This document shows positions 23,084 to 32,700 of a stretch of DNA of 64,000 bases, piece by piece; positions within the stretch are counted from its first letter, which is position 1, and every line of letters begins with the position of its first letter. Source of the DNA: Ramlibacter paludis (GTDB taxonomy: Bacteria > Pseudomonadota > Gammaproteobacteria > Burkholderiales > Burkholderiaceae_C); NCBI RefSeq assembly GCF_022012305.1, contig NZ_JAKLTM010000001.1, forward strand, positions 1,054,001 to 1,118,000, read 5' to 3'. Made by a program: the position numbers and the translations under genes. Under the pieces are notes generated by a model. It was not told where the DNA came from, searched no databases, and was given only the letters and a program-made list of their open reading frames with translations.

Positions 23084-24526
23084 ATGACGAGCGAAGCCGC
23101 GCCGGTGGCCCCGGTGCCCCGCAGTTTCGAGGGCGTGCCCGGCCCGCGCGGCTGGCCCTTGCTGGGCGTGGCGCCGCGCCTGCGGCGTGAAGCCTTCCAC
23201 ACGCAGCTGGAAGGATGGGCCCGCGATTTCGGTGATGTATTTGCCTTCCGCATCGGCCGGCGCCGCTTCCTCGCGGTGGCCGACCCCGAGGTCATTGCCG
23301 GCGTGCTGCGCCGCCGTCCCGGCGCCTTCCGCCGCGGCAGCCGCCTGGAGCAGGTCTCGCGCGAGATGGGCTTCCTGGGCCTGTTCTCCGCCAACGGCGA
23401 GACCTGGCGCCGCCAGCGGCCCATGGTGCTGCACGGCCTGGACCCCACGCACATCCGCAGCTACCTGCCCGCGATGGTGGAGATCACGGAGCGGCTGCGG
23501 CGGCGCTGGCAGGAAGCGGCCACGCAGGGCCGCGAGATCGACCTGCTGGCCGACCTGATGCGCTACACGGTGGACGTCACCACCTGCCTCGCCTTCGGCC
23601 ACAACCTGAACACGCTGGAAGCGAGCGCCGAGAATGCGATCCAGCAGCACCTGAACGTGATCCTGCCGGCGCTGTTCAAGCGGCTGCTCGCGCCATTCCG
23701 GCTGCCGGCGTGGCTGCGCGACAAGTCGCTGGACCACCACGTGCTGGCGCTGCGCGATGCGGTGCGCGGCTTCATCGCGCAGACTCGCGAGCAGCTGGCC
23801 GCGCGGCCCGAGCTGCGCAAGCATCCCGAGAACCTGATCCAGGCTTTGCTGGCAGCAGCGGAAGACGGCCAGCAAGGCATCACCGACGAAGACGTGTCGG
23901 GCAACGTGCTGACCATGCTGCTGGCGGGCGAAGACACCACCGCGCACACGCTCGCCTGGCTGTTCTGGCTGCTGCATGCGAACCCGCAGGCGGTGGCGCA
24001 GGCGCGCGCCGAGGTCGACGCGGTGCTGCCGCCCGGCGGCCTGGTGCGCAGCACCGAGGACCTCGCGCGGCTGGACGCCGTCGAGGCCTGCGCCAACGAG
24101 GCCATGCGCCTGAAGCCGGTGGCGCCGGTGATCATGAACGAGGTGGCCGAGGACGCCGTGGTGGCCGACGTGCTGGTGCCGCGCGGCGCCATCGTCGTCT
24201 GCATGATGCGTCCCGGCGGCATGGACGCGAAGCAGTTCGCGCAGCCGCAGGCATTCGACCCCGCGCGCTGGAATCCCGAGGCCGGGGGCAAGTCGATGTC
24301 CGCCGCCAAGCGCGCCACCATGCCTTTCGGCGCGGGCCCGCGCATGTGCCCGGGCCGCTACCTGGCGATGGCCGAGATCAAGATGGTGACCGCCATGCTG
24401 CTGGCCAACTTCGAGCTGGAGGAAGTGTCCGCGCCGGGCGGCGCCGAGCCCGAGGAGCGGCTCACGCTGACCATGGCGCCGGTGGGCTTGAAGATGCGCC
24501 TGCGGCCGCGGTCCGCCGCCTCCTAG
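23084..24526 (+). CDS. cytochrome P450
   Basis: A 480-residue soluble P450 monooxygenase. The heme-binding loop PFGAGPRMCPGRYLAMAEIK places the thiolate ligand at C422. The I-helix oxygen-activation motif is AGEDTTAHT, and the K-helix ExxR is EAMR. The N-terminus (PGPRGWPLLGVAPRLRREAF) lacks a membrane anchor. No ferredoxin or reductase gene is adjacent, so redox partners must come from elsewhere. The sequence style resembles the CYP102/CYP4-like fatty-acid hydroxylase side of the superfamily, but the subfamily is not assignable by eye. ATG 23084 follows a GGAGGA site buried in a perfect hairpin. Confidence 0.93.
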   Translation: MTSEAAPVAPVPRSFEGVPGPRGWPLLGVAPRLRREAFHTQLEGWARDFGDVFAFRIGRRRFLAVADPEVIAGVLRRRPGAFRRGSRLEQVSREMGFLGLFSANGETWRRQRPMVLHGLDPTHIRSYLPAMVEITERLRRRWQEAATQGREIDLLADLMRYTVDVTTCLAFGHNLNTLEASAENAIQQHLNVILPALFKRLLAPFRLPAWLRDKSLDHHVLALRDAVRGFIAQTREQLAARPELRKHPENLIQALLAAAEDGQQGITDEDVSGNVLTMLLAGEDTTAHTLAWLFWLLHANPQAVAQARAEVDAVLPPGGLVRSTEDLARLDAVEACANEAMRLKPVAPVIMNEVAEDAVVADVLVPRGAIVVCMMRPGGMDAKQFAQPQAFDPARWNPEAGGKSMSAAKRATMPFGAGPRMCPGRYLAMAEIKMVTAMLLANFELEEVSAPGGAEPEERLTLTMAPVGLKMRLRPRSAAS

Positions 24527-24556
24527 AATGCCTTGTCGAACAAACTGGAGACGACG

Positions 24557-25525
24557 TTGAAAACCGTTTTGCGCACGCTCGCCCTGGCGGCCATCGCCCT
24601 GGCAGGCCCTTCGCTGGCCCTGGCCCAGGCCTATCCTTCCAAACCGATCCGCGCCGTCGTGCCCTTTGCCGCCGGCAGCGCCACCGACCAGATCGGCCGC
24701 GCCTTCGCCGAGCACATGGCCAGGCAGCTGGGCCAGCCCATCATCGTGGACAACAAGCCGGGCGTGAACGGCATGCTGGGCGCGGCCGAAGTCGCGAAGG
24801 CGGCGCCGGACGGCTACACCATCATGTTCGGCACCAACAGCACCAACGCGGCGCTGAAGTACCTGATGAAGCAGCTGCCGTACAACCAGGACACGGCCTT
24901 CGCGCCTATCGGCTACCAGGGTTCGGTGCCGCTGATCGTGGCGGTCAACAACGACGTGCCGGCCAAGACGCTGAAGGAGTTCGTCGCGCTGGCCAAGCAG
25001 AAGCCCGGCCACGTGACCTTCGCCAGCGCCAGCACCTCGCAGCTGGTGTCATCGGAAATGCTGGCCGGCATGGCCGGCATCCAGATGACCAACGTGCCGT
25101 ACAAGAGCGGCCCCGCGGCCATGACCGACCTGATCGGCGGCCAGGTGATGATGTTCACCGCCGACTTCGCGGTGATGCTGCCGCAGGTGAAGGGCGGCAA
25201 GGTGCGCGGCCTGGCCGTGACCTCCACCAAGCGTTCGCCGGCCGTCCCCGAACTGCCGACGGTGAACGAAGCGCTGGGCCTGAAGGACTATGAACTGATC
25301 GCCTACTTCGCCGCGTTCGCGCCGGCCGGCACGCCGCCCGACGTCATCGCCAAGCTGAATGCCGCCTTGAACCACGCCGCCAACGACAAGGACCTGCAGG
25401 AGAAGTTCGGCCCCATCGGCTTCACCGTCGAGCCCGGCACGCCGGAGGCGCTGGCCAAGCGCAATGCCGCCGAGACCGTGAAGTGGGCGAAGGCGATCAA
25501 GGACGCGAAGATCGAGCCGCAATAA
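24557..25525 (+). CDS. Bug/TctC-family tripartite tricarboxylate transporter binding protein
   Basis: A 322-residue periplasmic binding protein. TTG 24557 is chosen because GGAG lies 6 nt upstream and gives a clean signal peptide (KTVLRTLALAAIALAGPSLA, cleavage after LAQA). Ligand regions are YPSKPIRAVVPFAAGSATDQIGR, VDNKPGVNGMLGAAEVAK and VTFASASTSQLVSSEML. It begins 30 nt after the P450 stop and may be co-transcribed with it. The third of five TctC proteins in the window, again without tctA/tctB. Confidence 0.9.
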   Translation: MKTVLRTLALAAIALAGPSLALAQAYPSKPIRAVVPFAAGSATDQIGRAFAEHMARQLGQPIIVDNKPGVNGMLGAAEVAKAAPDGYTIMFGTNSTNAALKYLMKQLPYNQDTAFAPIGYQGSVPLIVAVNNDVPAKTLKEFVALAKQKPGHVTFASASTSQLVSSEMLAGMAGIQMTNVPYKSGPAAMTDLIGGQVMMFTADFAVMLPQVKGGKVRGLAVTSTKRSPAVPELPTVNEALGLKDYELIAYFAAFAPAGTPPDVIAKLNAALNHAANDKDLQEKFGPIGFTVEPGTPEALAKRNAAETVKWAKAIKDAKIEPQ

Positions 25526-25554
25526 GGGGCGGACAGCCCTGGGACGCCGCCGGA

Positions 25555-25911
25555 CTATTCCACCAGCCAGTTCACGGCGTCCGTGAAGCTGGTGAACACC
25601 TTCAGCTGCATGCCCGCCGACTTCGCGACCTGCTCGCTCACGCGGGTGATCTTCTCCTCGGGCACCAGCGAGGCCACCTTCTCCAGGTGCGAGAGGTAGC
25701 GCGTCGCCAGCTTGGCGATGGCGATCTGTTCCTCCGGGCCGAAGGTGCCCACCACGTCCTTCAGGTTGACCAGCAGGCGCTTGTCGTCGTGCTGGCGGGT
25801 GCGCTTCTCGATCTGTTGCAGCACCGGCTCCGCGCTTTCGAGGAAGGCCAGCGCCGTGACCTCGGCCAGCGCCATCTTGGGCCCATGCCGGTAGACGAGC
25901 TTGAATGTCAT
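25555..25911 (-). CDS. STAS/SpoIIAA-like domain protein
   Basis: A 118-residue single-domain cytoplasmic protein. The pattern of alternating strands and helices (FKLVYRHGPKMALAEVTA, RLLVNLKDVVGTFGPEEQIAIAKLATRYLSHLEKVASL, ending LKVFTSFTDAVNWLVE) matches the SpoIIAA-like/STAS fold used by anti-sigma-factor antagonists and lipid-binding STAS proteins. No partner kinase or sigma factor is nearby. It is convergent with the TctC gene. Function unknown. Confidence 0.65.
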   Translation of the reverse strand: MTFKLVYRHGPKMALAEVTALAFLESAEPVLQQIEKRTRQHDDKRLLVNLKDVVGTFGPEEQIAIAKLATRYLSHLEKVASLVPEEKITRVSEQVAKSAGMQLKVFTSFTDAVNWLVE

Positions 25912-25962
25912 TGTTCTTGTGCGATTCCCTGGAACTGCAATCTTGCCTCAAGCCCCAGGGCC

Positions 25963-26469
25963 CTAGACACCGCCTTGCGGATGAGTGGGGTCGACCCAGA
26001 GCACTTGTTCCGGTTTTTCGACCGGTTCGATGTCCAGGTTGATCGCCACGGCCTGGCCGTCGCTGCGGCAAAGCACGCATTCCAGCGCCTCGGTGGGGCT
26101 GGCGTTGATCTCCTGGTGCGGCACGTAGGGCGGCACGTAGATGAAATCGCCCGGGCCGGCCTCCGCCGTGAACTCGAGGTGATCGCCCCAGCGCATGCGG
26201 GCGCGGCCCTTCACGACGTAGATCACGCTTTCCAGGTGGCCATGGTGGTGCGCGCCCGTCTTCGCATTCGCATGGATGGTGACCGTGCCGGCCCACAGCT
26301 TCTGCGCGCCGACGCGGGCGAAGTTGATCGCCGCCTTGCGGTCCATGCCCGGCGTCTGCGCCGTGTTGGCGTCGAGCTGGGTGCCGGGGATGACGCGCAC
26401 GCCGTCGTGCTTCCAGCGTTCGCCGTCGTGTTCGTGCGGCTGCTCGTGATCGTGGTCGTGGTCGCTCAT
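25963..26469 (-). CDS. cupin-domain protein with His-rich N-terminus
   Basis: A 168-residue single-cupin protein. The cupin metal motif is GAHHHGHLESVIYVVKGRARMRWG, with PGDFIYVPPYVPHQEIN as motif 2. The first 15 residues are a His/Asp stretch (MSDHDHDHEQPHEHD) that could bind metal. It is cytoplasmic. Such proteins range from dioxygenases to metal-binding regulators, and no substrate can be given. It lies 51 nt upstream of the STAS-like gene on the same strand. Confidence 0.82.
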   Translation of the reverse strand: MSDHDHDHEQPHEHDGERWKHDGVRVIPGTQLDANTAQTPGMDRKAAINFARVGAQKLWAGTVTIHANAKTGAHHHGHLESVIYVVKGRARMRWGDHLEFTAEAGPGDFIYVPPYVPHQEINASPTEALECVLCRSDGQAVAINLDIEPVEKPEQVLWVDPTHPQGGV

Positions 26470-26646
26470 GGGAAGGAGGGTACACGCCGTGTGCTGCTCG
26501 TCAATGCGTCAAATCCGGAGGACCGCGGATCAGCTTGTCGGTGTGCGACTACACGCGCCCGACGCCTTGTCCGACTTCTGCCGCCGGGCCAGGACCGTTT
26601 CTGGAGAGGGCACCCCAGCCTTCATCCCGACACAAGGAACACAACC

Positions 26647-27228
26647 ATGAAACAAGCCATCGTCTCTCTTGCCGCCGTGCTCTGCTGCGCGTTCGCGGGC
26701 AGCTCTTTCGCCGCCGACAGCAAGGCCACCATGGACGCCAAGGCGTACAAGGCCGAGAAGGACCAGATCGAAGCGACCGAGAAGGCCGACAAGAAGGCCT
26801 GCGACCCGATGAAGGGCAACGCCAAGGACGTCTGCAAGAAGGAAGCCAAGGCCAAGGAAAAGGTCGCCAAGGCGGAACTCGACGCGAAGAACAAGCCCGG
26901 CGCCGCCGCCGACGCCAAGGTCGCGAAGGTCAAGGCCGATGCGGCCTACGACGTGGCCAAGGAGAAGTGCGAAGCCCTGAAGGGCAACGAGAAGGACGTG
27001 TGCAAGAAGGAAGCCAAGGCCGCCCACGAATCCGCCAAGGGCGCAGCCAAGGTCGAGAAGGCCGCCGCCACCAGCGGCCCGGCTGCCGCCAACGCGAAGG
27101 CCAAGGACGCCAAGGACGACACCATGGACGCCCAGTACAGCGCCGCCAAGGAAAAGTGCGAAGCCCTGAAGGGCGACGCCAAGGACAAGTGCGTGGCCGA
27201 CGCCAAGAAGAAGTACAACAAGACCTGA
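26647..27228 (+). CDS. exported Lys-rich protein with three paired-Cys repeats
   Basis: A 193-residue exported protein with a signal peptide (about 1-22, VLCCAFAGSSFA). It is a longer paralogue of the protein at 13787. It has three units of the form KxCxxxKGxxKDxCxxxAK: around residues 50-70, near 110 and near the C-terminus (KCEALKGDAKDKCVADAKKK). They are separated by Lys/Ala-rich helical spacers. The even Cys pattern suggests one disulfide per unit in the periplasm. It is followed by a strong terminator. Role unknown; its composition suggests a structural or ion-binding envelope protein. Confidence 0.75.
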   Translation: MKQAIVSLAAVLCCAFAGSSFAADSKATMDAKAYKAEKDQIEATEKADKKACDPMKGNAKDVCKKEAKAKEKVAKAELDAKNKPGAAADAKVAKVKADAAYDVAKEKCEALKGNEKDVCKKEAKAAHESAKGAAKVEKAAATSGPAAANAKAKDAKDDTMDAQYSAAKEKCEALKGDAKDKCVADAKKKYNKT

Positions 27229-27244
27229 TGCTCGCGCGAGCATG

Positions 27245-27276
27245 AAAAAAGCCCCGCGTCGCGGGGCTTTTTCTTT
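27245..27276. terminator. rho-independent terminator, bidirectional
   Basis: GCCCCGC (27251-27257) pairs with GCGGGGC (27261-27267) over a GTC loop. A-run 27245-27250 lies on one side and TTTTTCTTT on the other. It sits between the convergent genes 26647 and 27287 and should stop both. Confidence 0.92.
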
Positions 27277-27286
27277 GGTGGCCAAC

Positions 27287-27676
27287 TTAACTGTTGTTGT
27301 GGCGGGGGCGCACGGAGTTGGCGTAGTGCACTTCACCGTGCCGGGTGAAGGCGTACTTGTCGCCGCGGTGGTGGCGGTAGGACACGTGGTCGCGGTCATG
27401 GCGATGGATGCGGTACCACTCGGGGCTGTGGTACACGACCTTGCGATGGACCACGACCGGGGCCGTGTGCACCACGACCGGCGTCGTCACGGTGGAGACG
27501 CGGCGCGTGCGGTGCACGGTGCGGGTCGAGCCGTCGGGGTTGGTCGTCTGCTTGACCACGTGGGTCACTTCGCCGTTGGGGCCGACCGAGACGGTCTTGT
27601 TGACGGTGGTGTCGGCGAACGCCGCGGAACCGGCGACGGCCAGGGCGGCGGCGAGCGTGAAGGTGCTGAGTTTCAT
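27287..27676 (-). CDS. exported His/Arg-rich protein of unknown function
   Basis: A 129-residue exported protein. ATG 27676 has AAGGAG nine bases upstream, and the signal peptide is MKLSTFTLAAALAVAGSAAFA. The mature N-terminal part is Val/Thr-rich and beta-like (TVNKTVSVGPNGEVTHVVKQTT). The C-terminal half is rich in His and Arg (HRKVVYHSPEWYRIHRHDRDH, then RHHRGDKY), so metal or polyanion binding is plausible. It is convergent with the Cys/Lys-repeat gene across a shared terminator. No known family recognised. Confidence 0.7.
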   Translation of the reverse strand: MKLSTFTLAAALAVAGSAAFADTTVNKTVSVGPNGEVTHVVKQTTNPDGSTRTVHRTRRVSTVTTPVVVHTAPVVVHRKVVYHSPEWYRIHRHDRDHVSYRHHRGDKYAFTRHGEVHYANSVRPRHNNS

Positions 27677-27815
27677 GGTCTGGACTCCTTTGAGAGTTGA
27701 AATTGGAGATGCTCCGAGAGCTACCCATAAGATGCCTTTGAAAGGCACTCTCTCAAGACGCGCCAGCCCCCTTGCCGGTTGAAGGGCAGCCGCCCCTCGG
27801 GGCGCAGGCCTCTTC

Positions 27816-28433
27816 CTACTCGAGTCCCAAACCGCGGAGGTAGGCGTCCACGGCCTTGGTGCCGCAGGCCTCCAGGTCGAAGCCGGCGGGCTCGAGCAGC
27901 CAGTTGCTGATGAGCCCGTCGACCAGCGCGTGCAGGCCCTGCGCTGCCACGTCCAGCGGCACAGGCAGCTTCATGCCACGCAACGCGGCGCTCTTGCGCA
28001 GCACGCTGCGCAGCTGGCCCATCCATTGCTCCCGCACGTCCAGGTGGCGCGCGCGCACGGCGCAGAGGCTGTCGACGTATTCGACCTTGTGCGTCGCGAC
28101 CTCGAAGACGCGCCGCGTCTGCGGATCGGTCGCGGTCTGGCGGAAGGCCTGGCGCACCGATTGCTTGAGTGCCGGCAGCGGATCGGCGTCGCCGACCTGT
28201 TCCACCAGTTCCATGGCGCCCTGCAAGGGCATCACCACCCGCTCCATCATCGCGTTGAAGAGGTCGGCCTTGTCCTTGAAATGCCAGTAGATCGCCCCGC
28301 GGGTCGTCCCCGCCGCCACGGCGATGTCGTTCAGCGAGGTGCCGGCGACGCCCTGGGCCAGGAACACGCGCTCGGCCGCATCCAGCAGGCTGTTGCGGGT
28401 GGCGAGGGCATCTTCCTTGGAGCGGCGGACCAT
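27816..28433 (-). CDS. TetR/AcrR-family repressor of the adjacent RND pump
   Basis: A 205-residue TetR-type regulator. The N-terminus MVRRSKEDALATRNSLLDAAERVF and the HTH GTSLNDIAVAAGTTRGAIYWHFKDKADLF match AcrR/TtgR-type efflux repressors. The C-terminal ligand domain (about 85-205) is helical. ATG 28433 is preferred over ATG 28448 because it gives the canonical AcrR start and leaves the operator untranslated. TATATT lies 6 nt upstream, so the mRNA may be leaderless. It is divergent from the MFP/RND/OMF operon and presumably represses both directions until it binds a toxic compound. Confidence 0.9.
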   Translation of the reverse strand: MVRRSKEDALATRNSLLDAAERVFLAQGVAGTSLNDIAVAAGTTRGAIYWHFKDKADLFNAMMERVVMPLQGAMELVEQVGDADPLPALKQSVRQAFRQTATDPQTRRVFEVATHKVEYVDSLCAVRARHLDVREQWMGQLRSVLRKSAALRGMKLPVPLDVAAQGLHALVDGLISNWLLEPAGFDLEACGTKAVDAYLRGLGLE

Positions 28434-28441
28434 GGACCGAA

Positions 28442-28465
28442 TATACATTCAATCTTGTATGTATA
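28442..28465. promoter_or_regulatory. TetR/AcrR operator
   Basis: A near-perfect 24-bp palindrome: arms TATACAT (28442-28448) and ATGTATA (28459-28465), with inner CAA/TTG also paired. Only one base pair and the central TC break symmetry. On the minus strand, TACATACA and AATGTAT match the outer halves of the E. coli AcrR site as I recall it. It overlaps the putative -10 of the repressor gene. Confidence 0.8.
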
Positions 28466-28538
28466 CTGCTTCCCTCCTGCCCGGCGCGGTCTGGCCGGGC
28501 ATTTCCAATTCCGATTCCGATTTCCCCCGAGGCTTCCC

Positions 28539-29750
28539 ATGGCACTTCGCCAGATTCCCGCTTGGTTCGTGACAACCCTTCTCGCTGCGGCGCTGGCCGG
28601 CTGCGGCAAGAGCGACGGCGCGCCGGGCGCGGGCGCGGCGCCGCCGCCGCCCGAAGTGGGCGTGGTGACCGTCGCCACCGGCGACATCGGCCTGGTGACG
28701 GAGCTGCCCGGACGCCTCGAGGCCTCGCGCGTCGCGCAGGTGCGCGCCCGCGCCGCCGGCATCGTGCAGGACCGCCTGTTCCGCGAAGGCAGCGACGTGC
28801 GCGCGGGCCAGGTGCTCTATCGCATCGACTCCGCGCCTTATGCCGCGGCCAACGCCAGCTCGCAAGCCTCGCTGGCGCGCGCGCAGGCGAACCTGAGCCA
28901 GGCCAGTGCCCTTGCCGAGCGCTACAAGCCGCTGGTCGAAGCCAACGCCATCAGCAAGCAGGACTACGCCAACGCCGTCGCCGCGCAGAAGCAGGCCGAG
29001 GCCGACGTGGCCGCCGCCCGCGCCGCGGTCAAGACGACCGAGATCAACCTGGGCTACGCCTCCGTCACCGCGCCGATCTCCGGCCGGATCGGCCGCTCGC
29101 TGGTGACCGAAGGCGCGCTGGTGGGGCAGGGTGAAGCCACGCCGCTGGCCGTCATCCAGCAGATCGATCCGCTCTACGTCAACTTCACGCAGCCTGCGAC
29201 CGAAGTCCTGAACCTGCGCCGCGCGCTGGAGCAGGGGCGACTGAAGCGCGCCGGCGCGGAAGGTGCGCTGGTGCGCGTGCTGCTGGAAGACGGCAGCGTG
29301 CACGGCCAGCCGGGCAAGCTGCTGTTCGCCGACCTCACCGTCGACCCGAACACCGGCCAGGTGACGATCCGCGCCGAAGTGCCGAACCCGCGCGCCATGC
29401 TGCTGCCCGGCATGTTCGTGCGCGTGCAGCTGGAACAGGCCAAGGCCTCCAACGCGCTGCTCCTGCCGCAACAGGCCGTGACGCGCGCCACCACCGGCGA
29501 CAGCGTGATGGTCGTGGCGGCGAATGGCCAGGTCGCGCCGCGTCCCGTCAAGCTCGGTGGCGCGCAGAACGGCCAGTGGGTGATCCTCGAAGGCCTGAAG
29601 GCCGGCGAGCAGGTGATGGTCGACGGCTTCCAGAAGCTGCGTCCGGGTTCGCCGGTGAAGCCGGTGCCCTGGACCCCCGGCGGCACCGGGCCCGCCGGCC
29701 CGGTCGCCAAGCCCGCATCCGCAGCGGCCTCGCAGGCCGGCAAGAGCTGA
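28539..29750 (+). CDS. RND efflux periplasmic adaptor (AcrA/MexA-like)
   Basis: A 403-residue membrane-fusion lipoprotein (lipobox LAGC, C22) bridging the inner-membrane pump and outer-membrane channel. Domains in order: barrel-sandwich halves (VRARAAGIVQDRLFREGSDVRAGQVLYRID and INLGYASVTAPISGRIGRSLVTEGALV), the alpha-hairpin between them (about 95-165), a beta-barrel, and a membrane-proximal domain ending in a Pro/Ala-rich tail. It is the first gene of a three-gene operon, 3 nt before the pump gene. Control by the divergent TetR protein is implied by the operator. Confidence 0.95.
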   Translation: MALRQIPAWFVTTLLAAALAGCGKSDGAPGAGAAPPPPEVGVVTVATGDIGLVTELPGRLEASRVAQVRARAAGIVQDRLFREGSDVRAGQVLYRIDSAPYAAANASSQASLARAQANLSQASALAERYKPLVEANAISKQDYANAVAAQKQAEADVAAARAAVKTTEINLGYASVTAPISGRIGRSLVTEGALVGQGEATPLAVIQQIDPLYVNFTQPATEVLNLRRALEQGRLKRAGAEGALVRVLLEDGSVHGQPGKLLFADLTVDPNTGQVTIRAEVPNPRAMLLPGMFVRVQLEQAKASNALLLPQQAVTRATTGDSVMVVAANGQVAPRPVKLGGAQNGQWVILEGLKAGEQVMVDGFQKLRPGSPVKPVPWTPGGTGPAGPVAKPASAAASQAGKS

Positions 29751-29753
29751 CGC

Positions 29754-32700
29754 ATGTCCAAGTTCTTCATCGACCGCCCCATCTTCGCGTGGGTGATCGC
29801 GCTGTTCGTCATCGTGCTGGGCCTGGTGTCCATCACGCAGCTGCCGATCTCGCAGTATCCGCCGGTGGCGCCGCCCGCCATCGTCGTCTCCGCCGCCTAT
29901 CCGGGCGCATCCGCCAAGGTCCTCGAAGACAGCGTGATCAGCGTCATCGAGCAGGAAATGAACGGCTCGCCGGGCCTGATCTACATGGAGTCGTCCACCA
30001 CGGCGACCGGCTCCGGCCAGATCACCCTGAGCTTCCAGCCCGGCACCAATCCGGACCTGGCGCAGGTCGACGTGCAGAACCGCCTCTCGCGCGCCACGCC
30101 GCGCCTGCCGGCGGCCGTCACGCAGCAGGGCGTGCGGGTCGAGAAGTCGCGCTCGAACTTCCTGCTGTTCACGATCATCTCCTCCGACGACCCGAAGTAC
30201 ACGCCGGTGGACCTGGGCGACTACGCCTCGCGCGTGGTGCTGCCGGAAATCCAGCGCCTGCCCGGCGTCGGCCAGGCGCAGCTGTTCGGCACCGAAGCCG
30301 CGATGCGCATCTGGATCGATCCGCAGAAGCTGGCCGGCTTCAACATGTCGACCGCCGAAGTGAACGCGGCGATCCGCGCGCAGAACGCGCAGGTGTCGTC
30401 CGGCTCGATCGGTGACCTGCCGAACATCACGGGGCAGGGCATCGCCGCCACCGTGGTCGTCAACGGCCAGCTCAGCTCGGTGCAGCAGTTCAACGACATC
30501 GTGCTGCGCGCCAACCCGGACGGCTCCACCGTGCGCCTGAAGGACGTCGCGCGGGTCGAACTCAACGCGCAGTCGTTCGCGACCTCGGCGCGCCTGAACG
30601 GCAAGCCCTCCACCGGCATCGGCGTGCAGCTCTCGCCCTCGGGCAACGCGCTGGCCACGGCCGAACTGGTGCGCAAGCGCATGGGCGAACTCGCGCCCTA
30701 CTTCCCCAAGGGCATGAAGTGGGACATCCCCTTCGACAGCTCGCGCTTCGTCAAGATCTCCATCGCGCAGGTGGTGGAGACGCTGGTCGAGGCCATGGTG
30801 CTGGTGTTCCTGGTGATGTACCTGTTCCTGCAGAACTGGCGCTACACCATCATCCCGACGCTGGTGGTGCCGGTGGCGCTGCTGGGCACCTTCGCCGCGC
30901 TGCTGTCGCTGGGCTTCTCGATCAACGTGCTGACCATGTTCGGCCTGGTGCTGGTGATCGGCATCGTGGTGGACGACGCCATCGTCGTGGTGGAGAACGT
31001 CGAGCGCATCATGAGCCACGAGGGCCTGCCGCCGCGCGAAGCGACGCGCAAGGCCATGGGCCAGATCCAGGGCGCCATCATCGGCGTCACCGTGGTGCTG
31101 ATCTCGGTGTTCGTGCCGCTGGCCTTCTTCGCGGGATCGACCGGCAACATCTACCGGCAGTTCTCGGCGGTGATGCTGGCGTCGATCGGCTTCTCCGCCT
31201 TCATGGCGCTGTCGCTCACGCCGGCGCTGTGCGCCACGCTGCTGCAGCCGGTGGAAGCCGGCCACCACGTGGAAAAGCGCGGCTTCTTCGGCTCGTTCAA
31301 CCGCATGTTCACGCGCACGGCGCACGGCTACGAAAGCGTGGTCGCGCGCCTGCTGGCCAAGGCCGCGCGCTACCTGGTGATCTACGGCGCCATCGCCGGC
31401 GTCGTGGTGCTGTTCTACACGCGCCTGCCCACGTCCTTCCTGCCGCAGGAAGACCAGGGCTACATGCTGGTGAACGTGCAGCTGCCGCCGGGCGCGACGC
31501 TGGAGCGCACGCGCAACGTGATGGAGCAGGTGGAAGGCTGGGTGCTCAAGCAGCCGGAAGTGCAGAGCATGGTGGGCGTGCTGGGCTTCTCCTTCTCCGG
31601 CCCGGGCCAGAACGCGGCGCTCGCCTTCGTCACGCTCAAGGACTGGAAGGAGCGCAAGGCCGAAGCCAATTCCGCGGGCGCCCTGGCGGGACGGGCCTTC
31701 GGCGCGCTCTCGGGCATCCGCGATGCCTTCATCTTCCCCCTGAGCCCGCCGCCGATTCCCGAACTGGGCACGGCCTCGGGTTTCAACTTCCGCCTGCAGG
31801 ACCGCGGCGGCAACGGCCACGATGCGCTGGTCGCCGCGCGCAACCAGCTGCTGGTCGCCGCCAACGCCAGCAAGGTGCTGACGCAGGTGCGGGCCGACGG
31901 CCTCGAAGACGCGCCGCAGCTGCAGCTGGAGATCGACCGTGACAAGGCCAACGCCCTGGGCGTGTCCTTCGATGCGATCAACAGCCTGCTGTCGACCGCG
32001 CTGGGCTCCGCCTACATCAACGACTTCCCCAACCGCGGCCGGCTGCAGCGGGTGGTGGTGCAGGCCGATGCGCCGGCGCGCATGCAGGCCGAAGACCTGT
32101 TGAAGCTGAACGTCGTCAACTCCTCGGGCAAGGCGCTGCCGCTGTCGGCCTTCGTCACCAGCCACTGGGTGAACGGCGCGATGCAGACCATCCGCTACAA
32201 CGGCTATCCGGCGATGCGCATCTCCGGCGGCGCGGCCCCGGGCTACAGCACCGGTGCGGCGATGGACGAAATGGAGAAGCTCGCGGCGCAGCTGCCGGCC
32301 GGCTTCGCCTACGAATGGACCGGCCAGTCGCGCGAGGAAAAGCTGGCCGGCTCGCAGGCGCTGATCCTCTACGGCTTCTCGATCCTGGCGGTGTTCCTCT
32401 GCCTCGCCGCGCTCTATGAAAGCTGGTCGATCCCGCTCGCGGTGATCCTGGTCGTGCCGCTGGGCGTGCTGGGCGTGCTGCTGGCGACGCTGCTGCGCGG
32501 CTACGCGAACGACGTCTACTTCCAGGTGGGCCTGATCACCATCATCGGCCTGTCGGCGAAGAACGCCATCCTGATCATCGAGTTCGCCAAGGACCTGCAG
32601 GCGCAGGGACGCAGCGTGGTCGACGCCGCCCTGGCGGCGGCTCACCTGCGCTTCCGGCCCATCGTGATGACGTCGATGGCTTTCGGCCTGGGCGTGCTGC

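Noticed and set aside
28434..28448. Upstream ATG of the TetR repressor
   Set aside because: It would place the start codon inside the operator and add residues not seen in AcrR-type proteins.
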